This document shows positions 35,522 to 46,531 of a DNA stretch of 64,000 bases, one piece after another. Source of the stretch: Leptospira johnsonii (GTDB taxonomy: Bacteria; Spirochaetota; Leptospiria; Leptospirales; Leptospiraceae); assembly GCF_003112675.1 (NCBI RefSeq), contig NZ_BFAY01000001.1, forward strand, positions 62,001 through 126,000, given 5' to 3'. Each line of letters starts with the position of its first letter. Position 1 is the stretch's first letter. Both the position numbers and the translations under genes were made by a program. Below the pieces are notes generated by a model. That model was not told the DNA's origin. It worked only from the letters and a program-made list of their open reading frames with translations, and did no database searches.

Positions 35522-38500
35522 ATGAGAACGATAATACAATCTTTCATTCACAATAGACTCTTCATGTATCTTGGAGTCATATTCATTGTTGCTGCGGGGG
35601 GAATGTCCCTTTGCGGTTTACGCAGAGACGCTTTTCCTAATGTGGATATGAAGCAGCTCGTGATCACCACAAAATTCCCGGGAGCTTCTCCTGCGGATGT
35701 GGAATTACGGGTAACGTATCCTATTGAAGAAAAGATTAAGGAGATAGACGGGATAGACGAGATCCGTTCCTTCTCCCGTAACTCTGTTTCCGATATAGAT
35801 GTTCGTGTCAGCTTAGAAGAGACGGATCCGGAAAAAGTTTTGGATGAGATCCGAAGAGCAGTAGACAATGCGATCTCCGATTTTCCTCCGCAAGTGACGG
35901 AAAAACCTAAAATTACGGAAAGAAAATCAGGGTCCTTCCCGATCATGGACTTCTCCGTTTATGGCGGTAAGGACGAGATTGAGCTTCATACAATCGCTGA
36001 ATTTATAGAACTGGAACTTGAAAAGATACCAGGAGTAGCAAGAGTAGATGTATTCGGAAAACGTGATAGAGAATGGCATATTCTTGTAAATGCGGACAGA
36101 CTGAAACAATACCAATTGGATCTTTCCGATATAACTCGGACGATCCGTACTCGGAACGTAAATTTACCTGCGGGTTCCGTAGATTCAGAGAATGCATTCG
36201 ATCTAAGAATTGACGGAGAATTCAAGAATCCGTCGGAGATCGGGAAAATCCCTGTCAGGACCAATGATATATTCTCCACTGTTCGTATCGGAAATCTGGC
36301 AAGGGTAGAGGATACATTCGAATATCCAAGATTTCTTGCGATCGCGAACGGGCAACAAGGCTTAATCCTTTCCGTGATCAAAAAGGAAAGGGCGGATGCG
36401 ATAGAAGTCGCAGACAATGTACAAACCAGATTGAAAGAACTTGAAAAAGTTTATCCGGAAGGCATCAAAACATTCAAATTAAATGATGAAGCAAAAAGGA
36501 CCAAGAACAGATTAAATGTGGTCTCTTCTAATGCGCTCATCGGATTTTTGATCGTTTTTGGGATTTTATTTTTGTTCTTAGATTTCAGGACCGCGACTCT
36601 GACCTCAATGTCATTGCCTCTTTCGATGCTCATGACATTTGCGGCGCTTCCGTTCTTCGATGTTTCCTTTAATATGATCTCAATGATGGGGCTTATCATT
36701 TCTCTCGGGATGTTAGTGGATAACTCCATCGTAATTTCGGAAAATATCTATACTTATCTAGGCGAGAAGATGGACAAAACTTCTGCGGCCTTGAAAGGAT
36801 CCACTGAGATGTTGGTGCCGATCTTCGGATCATATCTCACTACCGTGGCGGCATTCCTCCCGATGCTGTTCATGGCTGGGATCATGGGAAAATTCATTTG
36901 GCAGATCCCACTTGTTGTGATCATTGCGCTAACTGCGAGTTTGATCGAGTCATTCTTATTTCTTCCTGCAAGGATTGCTGCATTTGCAAAAACTCCGGAT
37001 GAATTGAAGAAGTCCTCTAAGTTCAGAAAATCCTTGGATTCTTTCTTTGCAAGAATGGAGGAAAGGTTTTCCGATTTCGTGGCTTTGCTGATCCGAAATC
37101 GAAACAAATCCTTTTTCGCAATTATATTCGTGGTAATGGGCTCTTGCGGTGTAATGTCCCAGATGGACTTTATTCTTTTCCCGAAGGAAGATATTGAGAT
37201 CTTCTTGATCAAGGCGGAGTTCCCTCCTTCTTCCAGGATATTCCAGACTAAGGAAAAAATGAAGTATATGGAAGAGATTCTGAAGAAAATCCCGAAAGAG
37301 GAATTGGTGAGTTATTCGACTAAGATCGGTGTGCAACAGTCGGAGCCGAACGATCCACTCTCCAGATTTGGAGAGAATCTGGGAGTGATCTTAGTGTATC
37401 TTACCCCTGAATCCAAACGGATAAGAAAGGCCTCCGAAATATTAGCTTCCATTGAGGATGACATTCGAAAAACGCCAGGACTTTCAGACGTGTATTTGGA
37501 AGAACAGGCGATGGCACCTCCGATCGGAGCGCCGATTACAATTGGAGTACTCGGAAAAGATTATGAGGTGCTTAAAAAAGTTTCCGCAGATCTACAGTCC
37601 TTCTTAAAAGGGATCAAGGGTGTACATTCCGTTCGCGACGATTATAGGAACGGAAGAAAACAGATGTACATCCAACTGGATGAGGGCTTGGAAAGTTTTA
37701 CCGGAGTGTCAACCTTCTCCGCCGCGAATATGCTTAGAACTGCATACGATGGAGAAAGAGCGGGTAACGTTCGCCAAGGAAAAACAAAAATTTATCTAAG
37801 AGTAATGTACGATAAGAGCTTCCGTAAGAATCCGGAAGAAGTAAAAAGTATTTCTCTTAGAAACAAGGCGGGAAATATTACCAACCTGGCAAAAATTTCC
37901 AGAATGGACCTGAAAGATTCTCCTGAATTACTTTCTCATAGGGATTTTGAAAGAGCGGTCACAGTAAACGCGGATATCAAGATCGAGACAGGGATGACTT
38001 CCAGAGAAGCCAACCAAAAGGTAATCGACGAGTTCAAACCTCTGATCGAAAGACAATATCCTGGAGTTTCCATCGTGTTCGGAGGAGAAGAGAAGGACAC
38101 ACAAAGGTCCATGGCCTCTCTCGGAAAAGCGGGACTGATTGCGTTACTAGGGATCTTTATCATTCTTGCATTAACTTTGCAGAATGTGGTAAGGCCTATA
38201 CTGATCTTGAGCACGATCCCACTCGGGTTCGTGGGGATTGTAGCGGGATTCGTATTGTCCGGAAAGGCATTCAGCTTCTTAGCTATGATCGGTATCATAG
38301 GACTTGCAGGAGTTCTAGTAAACGCGTCCATCGTGCTTGTGGATTGTATAGATTCTATCCGTAAATCTTCCAATGCACCTTTGGATGAGATCTTACTTGA
38401 GGCAAGCCGCAGAAGGTTCCGACCTATCTTACTGACTACCTTGACTACCGTTGCGGGACTTCTTCCTACAGCGTACAGCGTGGGAGGATCAGATCCTGTA

Positions 38501-38647
38501 TTGATCCCTATGACCTTGGCATTAGGTTGGGGACTTGGGTTTGGAACTCTGGGAAGTTTGCTCTATGTTCCTGTAACACTTTCTGTGTTTTCACATTTGA
38601 GAGCTAAGTTGGGATTTAAGACAAAGCCTGAACCAAAGCATCACTAA
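35522..38647 (+). CDS. RND-family efflux permease (AcrB/HAE1 type)
   Basis: 1041-residue proton-driven exporter: twelve transmembrane segments and two large periplasmic loops ([20 protein letters not shown], then [20 protein letters not shown] after TM7). The TM4 proton-relay position reads [13 protein letters not shown], with one Asp followed by Asn rather than the Asp pair of AcrB. TM10-11 reads [20 protein letters not shown]. No periplasmic adaptor or outer-membrane channel gene is adjacent, so partners must be elsewhere. It follows the desaturase by 12 nt, which could mean export of a modified lipid or toxic fatty acid. That is inference. Confidence 0.93.
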   Translation: MRTIIQSFIHNRLFMYLGVIFIVAAGGMSLCGLRRDAFPNVDMKQLVITTKFPGASPADVELRVTYPIEEKIKEIDGIDEIRSFSRNSVSDIDVRVSLEETDPEKVLDEIRRAVDNAISDFPPQVTEKPKITERKSGSFPIMDFSVYGGKDEIELHTIAEFIELELEKIPGVARVDVFGKRDREWHILVNADRLKQYQLDLSDITRTIRTRNVNLPAGSVDSENAFDLRIDGEFKNPSEIGKIPVRTNDIFSTVRIGNLARVEDTFEYPRFLAIANGQQGLILSVIKKERADAIEVADNVQTRLKELEKVYPEGIKTFKLNDEAKRTKNRLNVVSSNALIGFLIVFGILFLFLDFRTATLTSMSLPLSMLMTFAALPFFDVSFNMISMMGLIISLGMLVDNSIVISENIYTYLGEKMDKTSAALKGSTEMLVPIFGSYLTTVAAFLPMLFMAGIMGKFIWQIPLVVIIALTASLIESFLFLPARIAAFAKTPDELKKSSKFRKSLDSFFARMEERFSDFVALLIRNRNKSFFAIIFVVMGSCGVMSQMDFILFPKEDIEIFLIKAEFPPSSRIFQTKEKMKYMEEILKKIPKEELVSYSTKIGVQQSEPNDPLSRFGENLGVILVYLTPESKRIRKASEILASIEDDIRKTPGLSDVYLEEQAMAPPIGAPITIGVLGKDYEVLKKVSADLQSFLKGIKGVHSVRDDYRNGRKQMYIQLDEGLESFTGVSTFSAANMLRTAYDGERAGNVRQGKTKIYLRVMYDKSFRKNPEEVKSISLRNKAGNITNLAKISRMDLKDSPELLSHRDFERAVTVNADIKIETGMTSREANQKVIDEFKPLIERQYPGVSIVFGGEEKDTQRSMASLGKAGLIALLGIFIILALTLQNVVRPILILSTIPLGFVGIVAGFVLSGKAFSFLAMIGIIGLAGVLVNASIVLVDCIDSIRKSSNAPLDEILLEASRRRFRPILLTTLTTVAGLLPTAYSVGGSDPVLIPMTLALGWGLGFGTLGSLLYVPVTLSVFSHLRAKLGFKTKPEPKHH

Positions 38648-38664
38648 GGCAAAAGTTTAGATGT

Positions 38665-38684
38665 GGTGTAGGAACTTCTACACC
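38665..38684. repeat. Intergenic hairpin related to the 16-bp family
   Basis: GGTGTAG-GAACTT-CTACACC is a perfect 7-bp stem with a 6-nt loop whose core GTAGGAACTTCTAC resembles the dispersed palindrome. It sits 18 bp after the RND stop and could also terminate that transcript, with CCCCTTTTA following. Confidence 0.55.
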
Positions 38685-38743
38685 GCAACTTCCCCTTTTA
38701 ATTCTCTTGCCTCCGAGTCCGGTCGGATCAATCTGTCCAGAAA

Positions 38744-39670
<927 letters not shown>

Positions 39671-39680
39671 ACGGAGTAAA

Positions 39681-40040
39681 ATGGAACGTAAGATCTGGAC
39701 ATACGAAGAAGCTCGTAAAATTCTACCCTATGTCCGATCCATCACGGAAGAGTTTTACGAAATCGTGGGAAAGGTTCACCAAGAACTGAAAAACGGTTTA
39801 TACCAAGAGAATGAACAAGAAGCCAGAGAAACCAAGGTCGAAGAACTATTGGTGGAATGGTCCGGAAAGATCCGGGAACTTGGGATAGAAGTCAAAGGGC
39901 TTTGGCTCGTAGACTTCGACAACGGAAAAGGTTATTATTGTTGGCATCTGGGAGAAGAGGATCTTCTTTTCGAACACGGATACGACGAGGGTTTTGCAGG
40001 ACGCAAACCGATCCAAAACATAGACGAGGATTACGAATAA
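39681..40040 (+). CDS. DUF2203-family protein
   Basis: 119 residues matching the DUF2203 pattern: [20 protein letters not shown] at the start, a helical middle ([10 protein letters not shown]), and the conserved end [20 protein letters not shown] followed by [19 protein letters not shown]. The family is cytoplasmic and of unknown function. It is wedged between pyrB (10-nt gap) and dapL (4-nt gap), so expression is coupled with both. Confidence 0.9.
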   Translation: MERKIWTYEEARKILPYVRSITEEFYEIVGKVHQELKNGLYQENEQEARETKVEELLVEWSGKIRELGIEVKGLWLVDFDNGKGYYCWHLGEEDLLFEHGYDEGFAGRKPIQNIDEDYE

Positions 40041-40044
40041 TTCA

Positions 40045-41271
40045 ATGGCGAATATTAACGAAAATTATCTAAAATTGAAAGCGGGATATTTGTTCCCGGA
40101 GATCGCAAGAAGAGTAAAAGTTTATTCTGAAAAACATCCTAACGCAAAAATCATCCGACTCGGGATAGGAGACGTTACTCTTCCTTTGGCTCCTGCAGTT
40201 GTAGATGCGCTTGTTTCTTCTTCCAAAGAAATGGGAACCCCCGAAGGATTTCACGGATACGGACCGGAACAAGGTTATTCTTTCTTGCTCAAAGCGATCG
40301 CAGATAATGATTATGCTCCTCTTGGAGTAAAACTGGACGAAAGCGAAATTTTCGTATCCGACGGATCCAAATGCGACTGCGGAAATATCCAAGAAATATT
40401 CTCTCAAGACGCAAAGATCGCAATCGGAGATCCTGTATATCCGGTCTATGTGGACACTAATGTGATGGCAGGAAGAACAGGAGAAGCTGGACCTGATGGA
40501 AGATACGCCAATTTGATCTATATGCCTTCCACAAAAGAGAATGGATTCCAACCTGATTTCCCTAAGGAAAGACCTGATTTAATCTATTTATGTTTTCCTA
40601 ATAATCCAACAGGAACTGTGGCTTCTAAAGAGTCCCTCAAGGCTTGGGTGGAATACGCTAAAAAGAATAATAGCATCATACTCTACGATTCTGCATATGA
40701 GGCTTTCATCTCCGAACCGGGAATTCCAAGATCCATTTACGAGGTAGAAGGAGCCAAAGAAGTTGCGATAGAATTCCGTTCCTTCTCCAAAACTGCTGGA
40801 TTTACGGGACTTCGTTGTGCTTATATAGTGATCCCTAAAGAATTAAAGGGAAAAACAAAAGACGGCCAAGAAGTTTCCATAGGACAACTTTGGAGTAGAA
40901 GACACACCACCAAATTCAACGGTGTTTCTTATGTGACCCAAAAAGCAGCAGAGGCAATCTATTCTCCTCAGGGAAAAAAGGAGATACGCGCAAGTATAGA
41001 CACTTATATGAGCAACGCCAAATTGATCCGAGAAGGGTTGATCAAAGCAGGATTCGAAGTATTTGGTGGAGTGAACGCGCCTTATATCTGGCTCAAAACT
41101 CCGAATAATCTCAGCTCTTGGGATTTCTTCGACCAGTTATTGGACAAGGCTCAGGTGGTAGGAACTCCAGGCTCAGGTTTCGGACCTGCTGGAGAAGGTT
41201 ATTTCCGACTTTCCGCCTTCGGCAAAAAAGACGATGTAATCGAGGCAATTCGTCGGATCAGTGCTCTGTGA
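40045..41271 (+). CDS. dapL: LL-diaminopimelate aminotransferase
   Basis: PLP enzyme converting tetrahydrodipicolinate directly to LL-diaminopimelate, the short route to lysine and peptidoglycan used by plants, chlamydiae and Leptospira. 408 residues of class I/II aminotransferase fold. Visible: [47 protein letters not shown], and the PLP lysine in [15 protein letters not shown]. It starts 4 nt after the DUF2203 stop. Confidence 0.96.
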   Translation: MANINENYLKLKAGYLFPEIARRVKVYSEKHPNAKIIRLGIGDVTLPLAPAVVDALVSSSKEMGTPEGFHGYGPEQGYSFLLKAIADNDYAPLGVKLDESEIFVSDGSKCDCGNIQEIFSQDAKIAIGDPVYPVYVDTNVMAGRTGEAGPDGRYANLIYMPSTKENGFQPDFPKERPDLIYLCFPNNPTGTVASKESLKAWVEYAKKNNSIILYDSAYEAFISEPGIPRSIYEVEGAKEVAIEFRSFSKTAGFTGLRCAYIVIPKELKGKTKDGQEVSIGQLWSRRHTTKFNGVSYVTQKAAEAIYSPQGKKEIRASIDTYMSNAKLIREGLIKAGFEVFGGVNAPYIWLKTPNNLSSWDFFDQLLDKAQVVGTPGSGFGPAGEGYFRLSAFGKKDDVIEAIRRISAL

Positions 41272-41308
41272 GACTTTGAGTTTAATAGAGGCACAAAGGG
41301 GATTTTCA

Positions 41309-41414
41309 CACAGAGACACGAAGTCGCAGAGGATTAGCTAATGACGTAGGAGTTCCTACACGACAACAACACCCTCTCCGTGCCTCTGCGGCTCCGTGTG
41401 CAAAAAACTCTGTG
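41309..41414. repeat. Long imperfect hairpin with nested 16-bp palindrome
   Basis: ACACGAAGTCGCAGAGG (41316-41332) pairs with CCTCTGCGGCTCCGTGT (41383-41399), 15 of 17 positions. CACAGAG (41309-41315) extends it with CTCTGTG (41408-41414). The loop carries a copy of the dispersed palindrome (core GTAGGAGTTCCTAC at 41346-41359). The element fills the 228-bp gap between dapL and the next gene. Confidence 0.6.
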
Positions 41415-41499
41415 ACTCCTTAAGCTCCGTGTCTTTTTCCCCAAAAAAAGAGAATATACATTTTGAAACCCTGCCGATAGACTACTAGTAGGGAAAGCT

Positions 41500-42519
41500 A
41501 TGGGTTCGAAATATACACGCATTCTTCTTTTATTGTTCGCTGCGGCGCCGATTTTTTTCACGGATAGCACTTATGCCGTTTCTCCCGACCAAACGAATCT
41601 CGCTATCCTGATAGATGAGAATAAGATAAATATAAAGTTTATCAATATCTGTGTGAGTAATCTCGCACCACCTTTGGAAGAAGGTGCAGGACCTAAATCC
41701 CAGGCAGGGGTGGCAACTGCTGCGGAGAATGCTCAGTCAGGGCAACAAACTACTGCCAGCGGACAGAGCGAACTTTTCAAAAAATTGAATACTCTGGACA
41801 ATTACAAATCGTTCAAGAAGGCAAACCAAGCGGACTTCAACGGAAATATGTGGTATTTCCAAAGTAATTACAGTTTGTCCTATAAAAACCTGAAATCAGC
41901 TCAAGGCGAGATGAAGGATATCTTCCAGGTAGTTCACGAAAATTATATCAAAACCGCTCGAATTCTTCTGGAAGCCGCCTCTCCAATGATCATTCGTTCC
42001 AACGATAAGATCGCACAACATTTATTGAAGCTCGGATTTAGGGATCTCAAATCCTCTGAGGACAATTTTACTACTGCTTATAATTCTTCTCCTTACCAAT
42101 ATAGAGTGAAGCTTGTACTTTTCGGAGAAGGGATCAAGGTTGCAAGAAGGGCAAGAAGATTCGCACTTCTCGCAATGATCGCCGCTAAAACTCCTAATGA
42201 CGATAAACGTGAGTTCCAATTTGTGAACCTGGACGAGGTTAGAAATATCGCTGAGAAGGAAAATATTTCCGATTACGATAGGATCCGAAACACTCTAATC
42301 GATTATATAGACAACGAGCTGCTCAGCCAAAAGGTCGCCCCTCCTGGAGAAGGAAAAGACAATCCGGTAGATCTATTAGAGGTCCACGACGATAACTACA
42401 GCTTCATCACGAACGCAAGGGTTTCTTTTTTAGAAAAAAGTAATGAAGAGATCCGTATAGACGATATCAATAAAAAAGAAGCACTGCCTCCTGTTCCTGC
42501 GCAAGGAGGGGGCAACTAA
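41500..42519 (+). CDS. Exported protein of unknown function, first of a pair
   Basis: 339 residues. Signal peptide MGSKYTRILLLLFAAAPIFF, cleavage near STYA. A low-complexity linker (GVATAAENAQSGQQTTASGQ) separates a short N-terminal part with one Cys from a helical domain (FKKLNTLDNYKSFKKANQAD, FQVVHENYIKTARILLEAAS, VKLVLFGEGIKVARRARRFA). No catalytic motif is visible. The stop overlaps the start of the next gene by one base (TAATG), so the pair is translationally coupled and probably acts together in the envelope. Confidence 0.75.
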   Translation: MGSKYTRILLLLFAAAPIFFTDSTYAVSPDQTNLAILIDENKINIKFINICVSNLAPPLEEGAGPKSQAGVATAAENAQSGQQTTASGQSELFKKLNTLDNYKSFKKANQADFNGNMWYFQSNYSLSYKNLKSAQGEMKDIFQVVHENYIKTARILLEAASPMIIRSNDKIAQHLLKLGFRDLKSSEDNFTTAYNSSPYQYRVKLVLFGEGIKVARRARRFALLAMIAAKTPNDDKREFQFVNLDEVRNIAEKENISDYDRIRNTLIDYIDNELLSQKVAPPGEGKDNPVDLLEVHDDNYSFITNARVSFLEKSNEEIRIDDINKKEALPPVPAQGGGN

Positions 42520-43175
42520 TGGATCTTCCTACTCCTGCCGAGATCATTTCCCTTAGAGTAAAGGGAAGGGGATTTTGGAAATGGCTGATAGTGTTTTCCA
42601 TGATCGCGGTGACAATACTGGCCGGAAGGATCTACTCTTCTCAGTCTACACAAGGATTCAGAGAAAGAAAAAAAGCGGTAGATTCCAAAGTTAGGATACT
42701 AAGAGAGATTGGAAATTCATTCGAATCCTCGGAACTGAAAAAAGATCTTCAAAAAATAGAAAATTATTCCGCGGATCTAAACTCCGCTTCTAAAGTGGGA
42801 AGCATCCAGGAAAAATCGGACAGTCTAACGTTACTTGAAAGAACGCTTCCCGAATCCATGAAACGTTGGTCCGAATTCGCGGAAACTTCTTCGGATAAAT
42901 TACTGCAACATGTGGCCAAAGAATCCCGTTTTTTAAAAATGGAATCCGAAGATCGCCATCCACTTACAGCCAAAGAAGAAGAAAGAGCCAACGATTATTT
43001 CAGAATGGCAAGAGAAGAATGGCTTTCCGGAAACAAATTCCGTCGGGATGGAAATCATCTTTACGCTTTAGTACTATATAAAAGATCCTTAAAATACTCT
43101 CTATCCAGCTTGAAAGTATCTAAACTTCCTTATCCGGAAGAATACAGAAAAGCCGCAGATCGTTTAGTTAAATAA
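42519..43175 (+). CDS. Membrane-anchored helical protein, second of the pair
   Basis: 218 residues. One transmembrane helix near the N-terminus (WKWLIVFSMIAVTILAGRIY) is followed by a long coiled-coil-like periplasmic region (KKAVDSKVRILREIGNSFES, KDLQKIENYSADLN). A TPR-like C-terminal part follows (DYFRMAREEWLSGNKFRRDG, HLYALVLYKRSLKYSLSSLK). Its ATG overlaps the previous stop. I do not recognise the family. The two proteins would face each other in the periplasm. Confidence 0.75.
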   Translation: MDLPTPAEIISLRVKGRGFWKWLIVFSMIAVTILAGRIYSSQSTQGFRERKKAVDSKVRILREIGNSFESSELKKDLQKIENYSADLNSASKVGSIQEKSDSLTLLERTLPESMKRWSEFAETSSDKLLQHVAKESRFLKMESEDRHPLTAKEEERANDYFRMAREEWLSGNKFRRDGNHLYALVLYKRSLKYSLSSLKVSKLPYPEEYRKAADRLVK

Positions 43176-43188
43176 GTTTAAGCTCACG

Positions 43189-43222
43189 CAAAGTCGCAAA
43201 GAAAAGAAGGTTTTGCGATTTG
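43189..43222. repeat. Intergenic stem-loop
   Basis: CAAAGTCGCAAA (43189-43200) pairs with TTTGCGATTTG (43212-43222) with one bulge, shortly after the second gene of the unknown pair. The AAAGTCGCA core is shared with the long hairpin at 41.3 kb. Confidence 0.45.
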
Positions 43223-43331
43223 GATCAATTAAAATATCTTTGTAGTCTTAGTTGCTTCGCACGAAAAACTATCCAAAGCGCGAAAAAAAGTAGAGGAATT
43301 TTCTCGCTTAGGCTTCAAAAGAAGTCATTCT

Positions 43332-43360
43332 GGAGGAAAATGTCCTCCTTCTCCCAATGA
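43332..43360 (+). promoter_or_regulatory. Leader hairpin and six-codon ORF before the PAS-Fis gene
   Basis: GGAGGA (43332-43337) pairs perfectly with TCCTCC (43343-43348) around AAATG. An ATG at 43340, just after GGAGGA, opens the frame M-S-S-F-S-Q. Its TGA (43358-43360) overlaps the ATG of the PAS-Fis gene (43357) as ATGA. The only strong ribosome binding site therefore serves the mini-ORF and is itself sequestrable, a plausible reinitiation control. Confidence 0.4.
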
Positions 43361-44478
43361 GAATCGAAGTTTTATATAAATTTTTTCTCTATAGTCCTGC
43401 CAGTCATTTACCTGTTTGGGAAGAAGGAACAGGCTTACTAGGATTACTACCCAAAGAAAGAGTTCTAATGGAACTCGCAGACCTTAGTGCTTCCGACAGG
43501 GAATTCGAAAGGATCCCGGAGGATTTTTTGGTCAGAGAAATTCCGGAATCCGTTCTAGCATTTTTCCAAAAACAAAGAACAATACCCGTTTTAGGTCCTT
43601 TGGGAGAAAAATTAGAAGACTGGGACAAACCTAGGTTTCTCGCAGAACTTAGCAGATCTTCCTGGATGGCCAAGGAGACTGAAAAACCAAAAGTCACTCC
43701 ACAAAAAACGGAAGAAGAAAAAGCAAAACAAAGCCAATGGTTTATGGAAGTACTTCTCCAAAACTTTCCGGATGGATTGATCGCCACAGACCTGGATGGG
43801 CATACCGTATTTTATAACGAGACGTTCGAAAAAGAGATACTGGTCAAAAAATGGTTTAGGGACAGTATTCTTCAGGCTGAAAAACTACTGAAGGAAATGT
43901 CCAAGGACCTACTCGGAAATTATCTCAAAACCCATGAACTCAGATTAGAAGAAGGAAGACTTTCCGTTCAGACATATCTTCCCGACCTGGATGCAATTGT
44001 AAGAGTTTCCATCCTAAAACAAAAAGGAAAACCTTTAGGCTATCTGTATCACTTCTCGCCAGCTTCTGCAAAACTAAATAGCCAAGACGGAGAGGGGATG
44101 GAATTCCCATCTGTTACAGAAGCCTTTAACCAAAAACTTCCGCTCGAAACAGTATTAAAAGAAGTGGAAGGAAGTTATATCTATCATACTCTCAAAAGAA
44201 ACCAAGAGAATGTTTCCCATGCCGCCTTGGATTTGGGAGTGCCAAGAACCACATTACAAAATAGAATTAAGTTTTTGGATCTAACAAGTAAGTTTAAATT
44301 GAATAAGGACCAGCCAATTCCCAGAAAGAAAACAGGAAAACAGGGGTCTACTAAAAAGGCTCTTCCCCAAACAAACAAACCTTCCATAGCGGAAACCAAA
44401 CCAAAACCTGCTTCTAAAAAAAAGCCCGTAAGTTCTAAGAAAAAATCCCCGTCTAAAAAAAGGACAAAGCAAAAATAA
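43357..44478 (+). CDS. PAS-domain regulator with Fis-type HTH and lysine-rich tail
   Basis: 373 residues, no signal peptide. The first 120 residues are unrecognised. A PAS domain (about 128-230: FPDGLIATDLDGHTVFYNET) is followed by a linker and a Fis-type helix-turn-helix (about 265-310: EGSYIYHTLKRNQENVSHAA, then DLGVPRTTLQNRIKFL), as at the C-terminus of NtrC-type regulators, but the AAA+ sigma54 domain is absent. The last 60 residues are Lys/Pro/Ser/Ala-rich (KPKPASKKKPVSSKKKSPSK), like a histone H1 tail. It is probably a cytoplasmic DNA-binding sensor. It lies upstream of rho with its own leader. Confidence 0.8.
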   Translation: MRIEVLYKFFLYSPASHLPVWEEGTGLLGLLPKERVLMELADLSASDREFERIPEDFLVREIPESVLAFFQKQRTIPVLGPLGEKLEDWDKPRFLAELSRSSWMAKETEKPKVTPQKTEEEKAKQSQWFMEVLLQNFPDGLIATDLDGHTVFYNETFEKEILVKKWFRDSILQAEKLLKEMSKDLLGNYLKTHELRLEEGRLSVQTYLPDLDAIVRVSILKQKGKPLGYLYHFSPASAKLNSQDGEGMEFPSVTEAFNQKLPLETVLKEVEGSYIYHTLKRNQENVSHAALDLGVPRTTLQNRIKFLDLTSKFKLNKDQPIPRKKTGKQGSTKKALPQTNKPSIAETKPKPASKKKPVSSKKKSPSKKRTKQK

Positions 44479-44483
44479 AATCC

Positions 44484-44511
44484 TTGACAGAGCCTGTAAT
44501 CTGGAAATAGT
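44484..44511 (+). promoter_or_regulatory. Possible promoter of rho
   Basis: A consensus -35 TTGACA (44484-44489) is followed at about 16 bp by AATAGT (44506-44511), a weak -10. It lies just after the PAS-Fis gene and about 175 bp before the rho ATG, leaving a long leader in which no known riboswitch was recognised. Confidence 0.35.
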
Positions 44512-44687
44512 CCACATTAAGAGCCGACCCTTTCCTCTCTTCCGAGCAAACGCTCGTTTGAAAAAATAAGGGATTCCCCGGTCGCTTAAATAAAGAACCG
44601 ACTACCCGGACCCTTCAAAACCCGCTCTTAATCGAATAAAAATGAATACAGGAAGGTTCTTCCTTCCAAATCCAATAACGGTATTCC

Positions 44688-46115
44688 ATGGCTAACCCAA
44701 GACGAGACTCCAAGCCCCGAAACAACTATCAAAACAACAATAACGACTCTTCCAATGATACAAACGAAGAAGAACCGAATTTACCGGAAGATGATCCGGA
44801 AACGGCTGAGATTCGTTCACGAAAAAGACGTCGTGGTTCCTACGAGGGACCTACGCCCGCTCCTATAGATCTAGTAGCGCTTAAGAAGACATCCATTGCA
44901 GAACTGATCGAAGTCGCTAAGAACCTTGGCGTGGAGAATACAGGCGGACTAAAAAAGCAAAACTTAATATTCGCCATTCTACAAGCACAAGCAGAAAGAG
45001 AAGGACAGGTCCATGCCGCAGGGGTAATGGAACGATTGCCTGATGGATACGGTTTCTTAAGATCTCCTGATTATAATTACGTTCCGGGTCCGGATGATAT
45101 TTATGTATCTCCTTCTCAGATCAAATTATTCGGACTAAGAACTGGAGACACAGTCGAAGGACAGATCCGTCCTCCGAAAGAATCCGAAAGGTTCTTCGCT
45201 ATGCTCCGTGTGGAAACCGTAAACGGATACACACCTGACGTAGCCAGCAAACGTGCGTTATTCGACAATTTAACTCCACTTTATCCGAACGAAAGATTGG
45301 TCATGGAGCATGATCCTTCTCAACTAGATACAAGGATCGTAGATCTAATGTGTCCGATCGGAAAAGGACAAAGAGCATTGATCGTAGCACCGCCTAGAAC
45401 AGGAAAAACAATCCTGATGCAGAACGTGGCAAACGCGATCACCAGCAATCATCCTGAAGTTACTCTAATCGTACTGCTCATAGACGAGCGTCCAGAAGAA
45501 GTAACCGATATGGCCCGTAACGTAAGAGGTGAGGTTGTAAGTTCCACATTCGACGAACCGGCTACCCGCCACGTACAAGTTGCGGAGATGGTGATCGAAA
45601 AGGCAAAAAGGCTGGTAGAACACGGAAGAGATGTGGTCATCCTGCTCGACTCCATCACCCGTCTGGCTCGCGCTTATAACCAGGTTATCCCGACTTCCGG
45701 AAAAATACTCTCTGGTGGTGTGGATTCTAATGCACTTCACAAACCGAAAAGATTCTTTGGGGCAGCTCGAAATATCGAAGAAGGCGGATCTCTAACCATC
45801 ATCGCAACCGCGCTCGTGGACACAGGTTCCAAAATGGACGAGGTGATCTTCGAAGAGTTCAAGGGAACAGGTAATATGGAAATCCACCTGGATCGAAAAC
45901 TCTCCGACAAGAGGATTTTCCCGGCCATCGATATCAACAAGTCCGGAACAAGGAAGGAAGAGCTACTACTACCTAAGGAAACCCTCCAGAAGGTCTTTGT
46001 ACTCCGAAAAGTGCTTTCTCCCATGAGCATCACAGAAAGCATGGAATTATTACTCGAGAAGATGAGACAGTCTAAGACTAACGAGGCTTTCTTGGGTAGC
46101 ATGAACGCCCAATAG
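44688..46115 (+). CDS. rho: Transcription termination factor Rho
   Basis: Hexameric RNA-dependent ATPase that ends transcription. 475 residues. A polar N-terminal extension (1-60, with [15 protein letters not shown] and RKRRRGS) comes before the Rho N-terminal helical module ([20 protein letters not shown]). The cold-shock-like RNA-binding domain follows ([20 protein letters not shown]), then the ATPase core: [12 protein letters not shown] near 234, [26 protein letters not shown], and SGGVDSNAL in the Q/R-loop region. rpmE follows after 20 nt, an order common in bacteria. Confidence 0.97.
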   Translation: MANPRRDSKPRNNYQNNNNDSSNDTNEEEPNLPEDDPETAEIRSRKRRRGSYEGPTPAPIDLVALKKTSIAELIEVAKNLGVENTGGLKKQNLIFAILQAQAEREGQVHAAGVMERLPDGYGFLRSPDYNYVPGPDDIYVSPSQIKLFGLRTGDTVEGQIRPPKESERFFAMLRVETVNGYTPDVASKRALFDNLTPLYPNERLVMEHDPSQLDTRIVDLMCPIGKGQRALIVAPPRTGKTILMQNVANAITSNHPEVTLIVLLIDERPEEVTDMARNVRGEVVSSTFDEPATRHVQVAEMVIEKAKRLVEHGRDVVILLDSITRLARAYNQVIPTSGKILSGGVDSNALHKPKRFFGAARNIEEGGSLTIIATALVDTGSKMDEVIFEEFKGTGNMEIHLDRKLSDKRIFPAIDINKSGTRKEELLLPKETLQKVFVLRKVLSPMSITESMELLLEKMRQSKTNEAFLGSMNAQ

Positions 46116-46135
46116 GCTTTGGAAAAGGGGACAAC

Positions 46136-46336
46136 ATGAAAACAGACATCCATCCTAAATACGCTGACGCCAAAATTCGCTGCGCTTGTGGGGCGGTATA
46201 CGAGACTCGTACCACTGTCGGAGACATCCACGTGGAAATTTGCTCCAACTGCCACCCTTACTTCACCGGAAAATCCAAAATTCTGGATACAACTGGTCGA
46301 GTAGACAAGTTCAAGAAAAAATACAAAATCTCCTAA
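46136..46336 (+). CDS. rpmE: Ribosomal protein L31, zinc-binding form
   Basis: 66 residues of the 50S subunit protein L31, starting [20 protein letters not shown] and keeping the four cysteines (CAC...CSNC) of the zinc-binding paralogue. Twenty nt after rho, on the same transcript. A GC-rich hairpin element follows. Confidence 0.96.
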   Translation: MKTDIHPKYADAKIRCACGAVYETRTTVGDIHVEICSNCHPYFTGKSKILDTTGRVDKFKKKYKIS

Positions 46337-46362
46337 TCGAGATTTTAGGTTCGGGGGCGTCC

Positions 46363-46424
46363 CCTTCGCAAAGCCTTTGGCTTCGCGAAGGTCGCGCTGC
46401 TCCGGGCTTCGGTCGCTTCGCGAC
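46363..46424. repeat. GC-rich double-hairpin intergenic element after rpmE
   Basis: CCTTCGCAAAGCC (46363-46375) pairs with GGCTTCGCGAAGG (46379-46391), 12 of 13 positions, with a TTT loop. A second stem, GTCGC-TTC-GCGAC, follows at 46412-46424. The GC content is well above that of the neighbours. It is probably a dispersed repeat that also serves as the end of the rho-rpmE transcript. Confidence 0.55.
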
Positions 46425-46531
46425 TGCTGCGCACCCTCCACATCGCTGACGCGGACCAAAAAAGAAATCTTCCCACTTAAAAGTGCTTTCCTGCTCTATC
46501 AACAAAGTCTAATCTAAGAAAGGCAAACAAC

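Noticed and set aside
44512..44687. Riboswitch or attenuator in the rho leader
   Set aside because: The 5'UTR is long, but no known fold or convincing alternative stem pair could be drawn.
46186..46505. Frames across the rpmE downstream region on both strands
   Set aside because: They run through the GC-rich double hairpin and read as Arg/Ala/Pro-rich low-complexity peptide.
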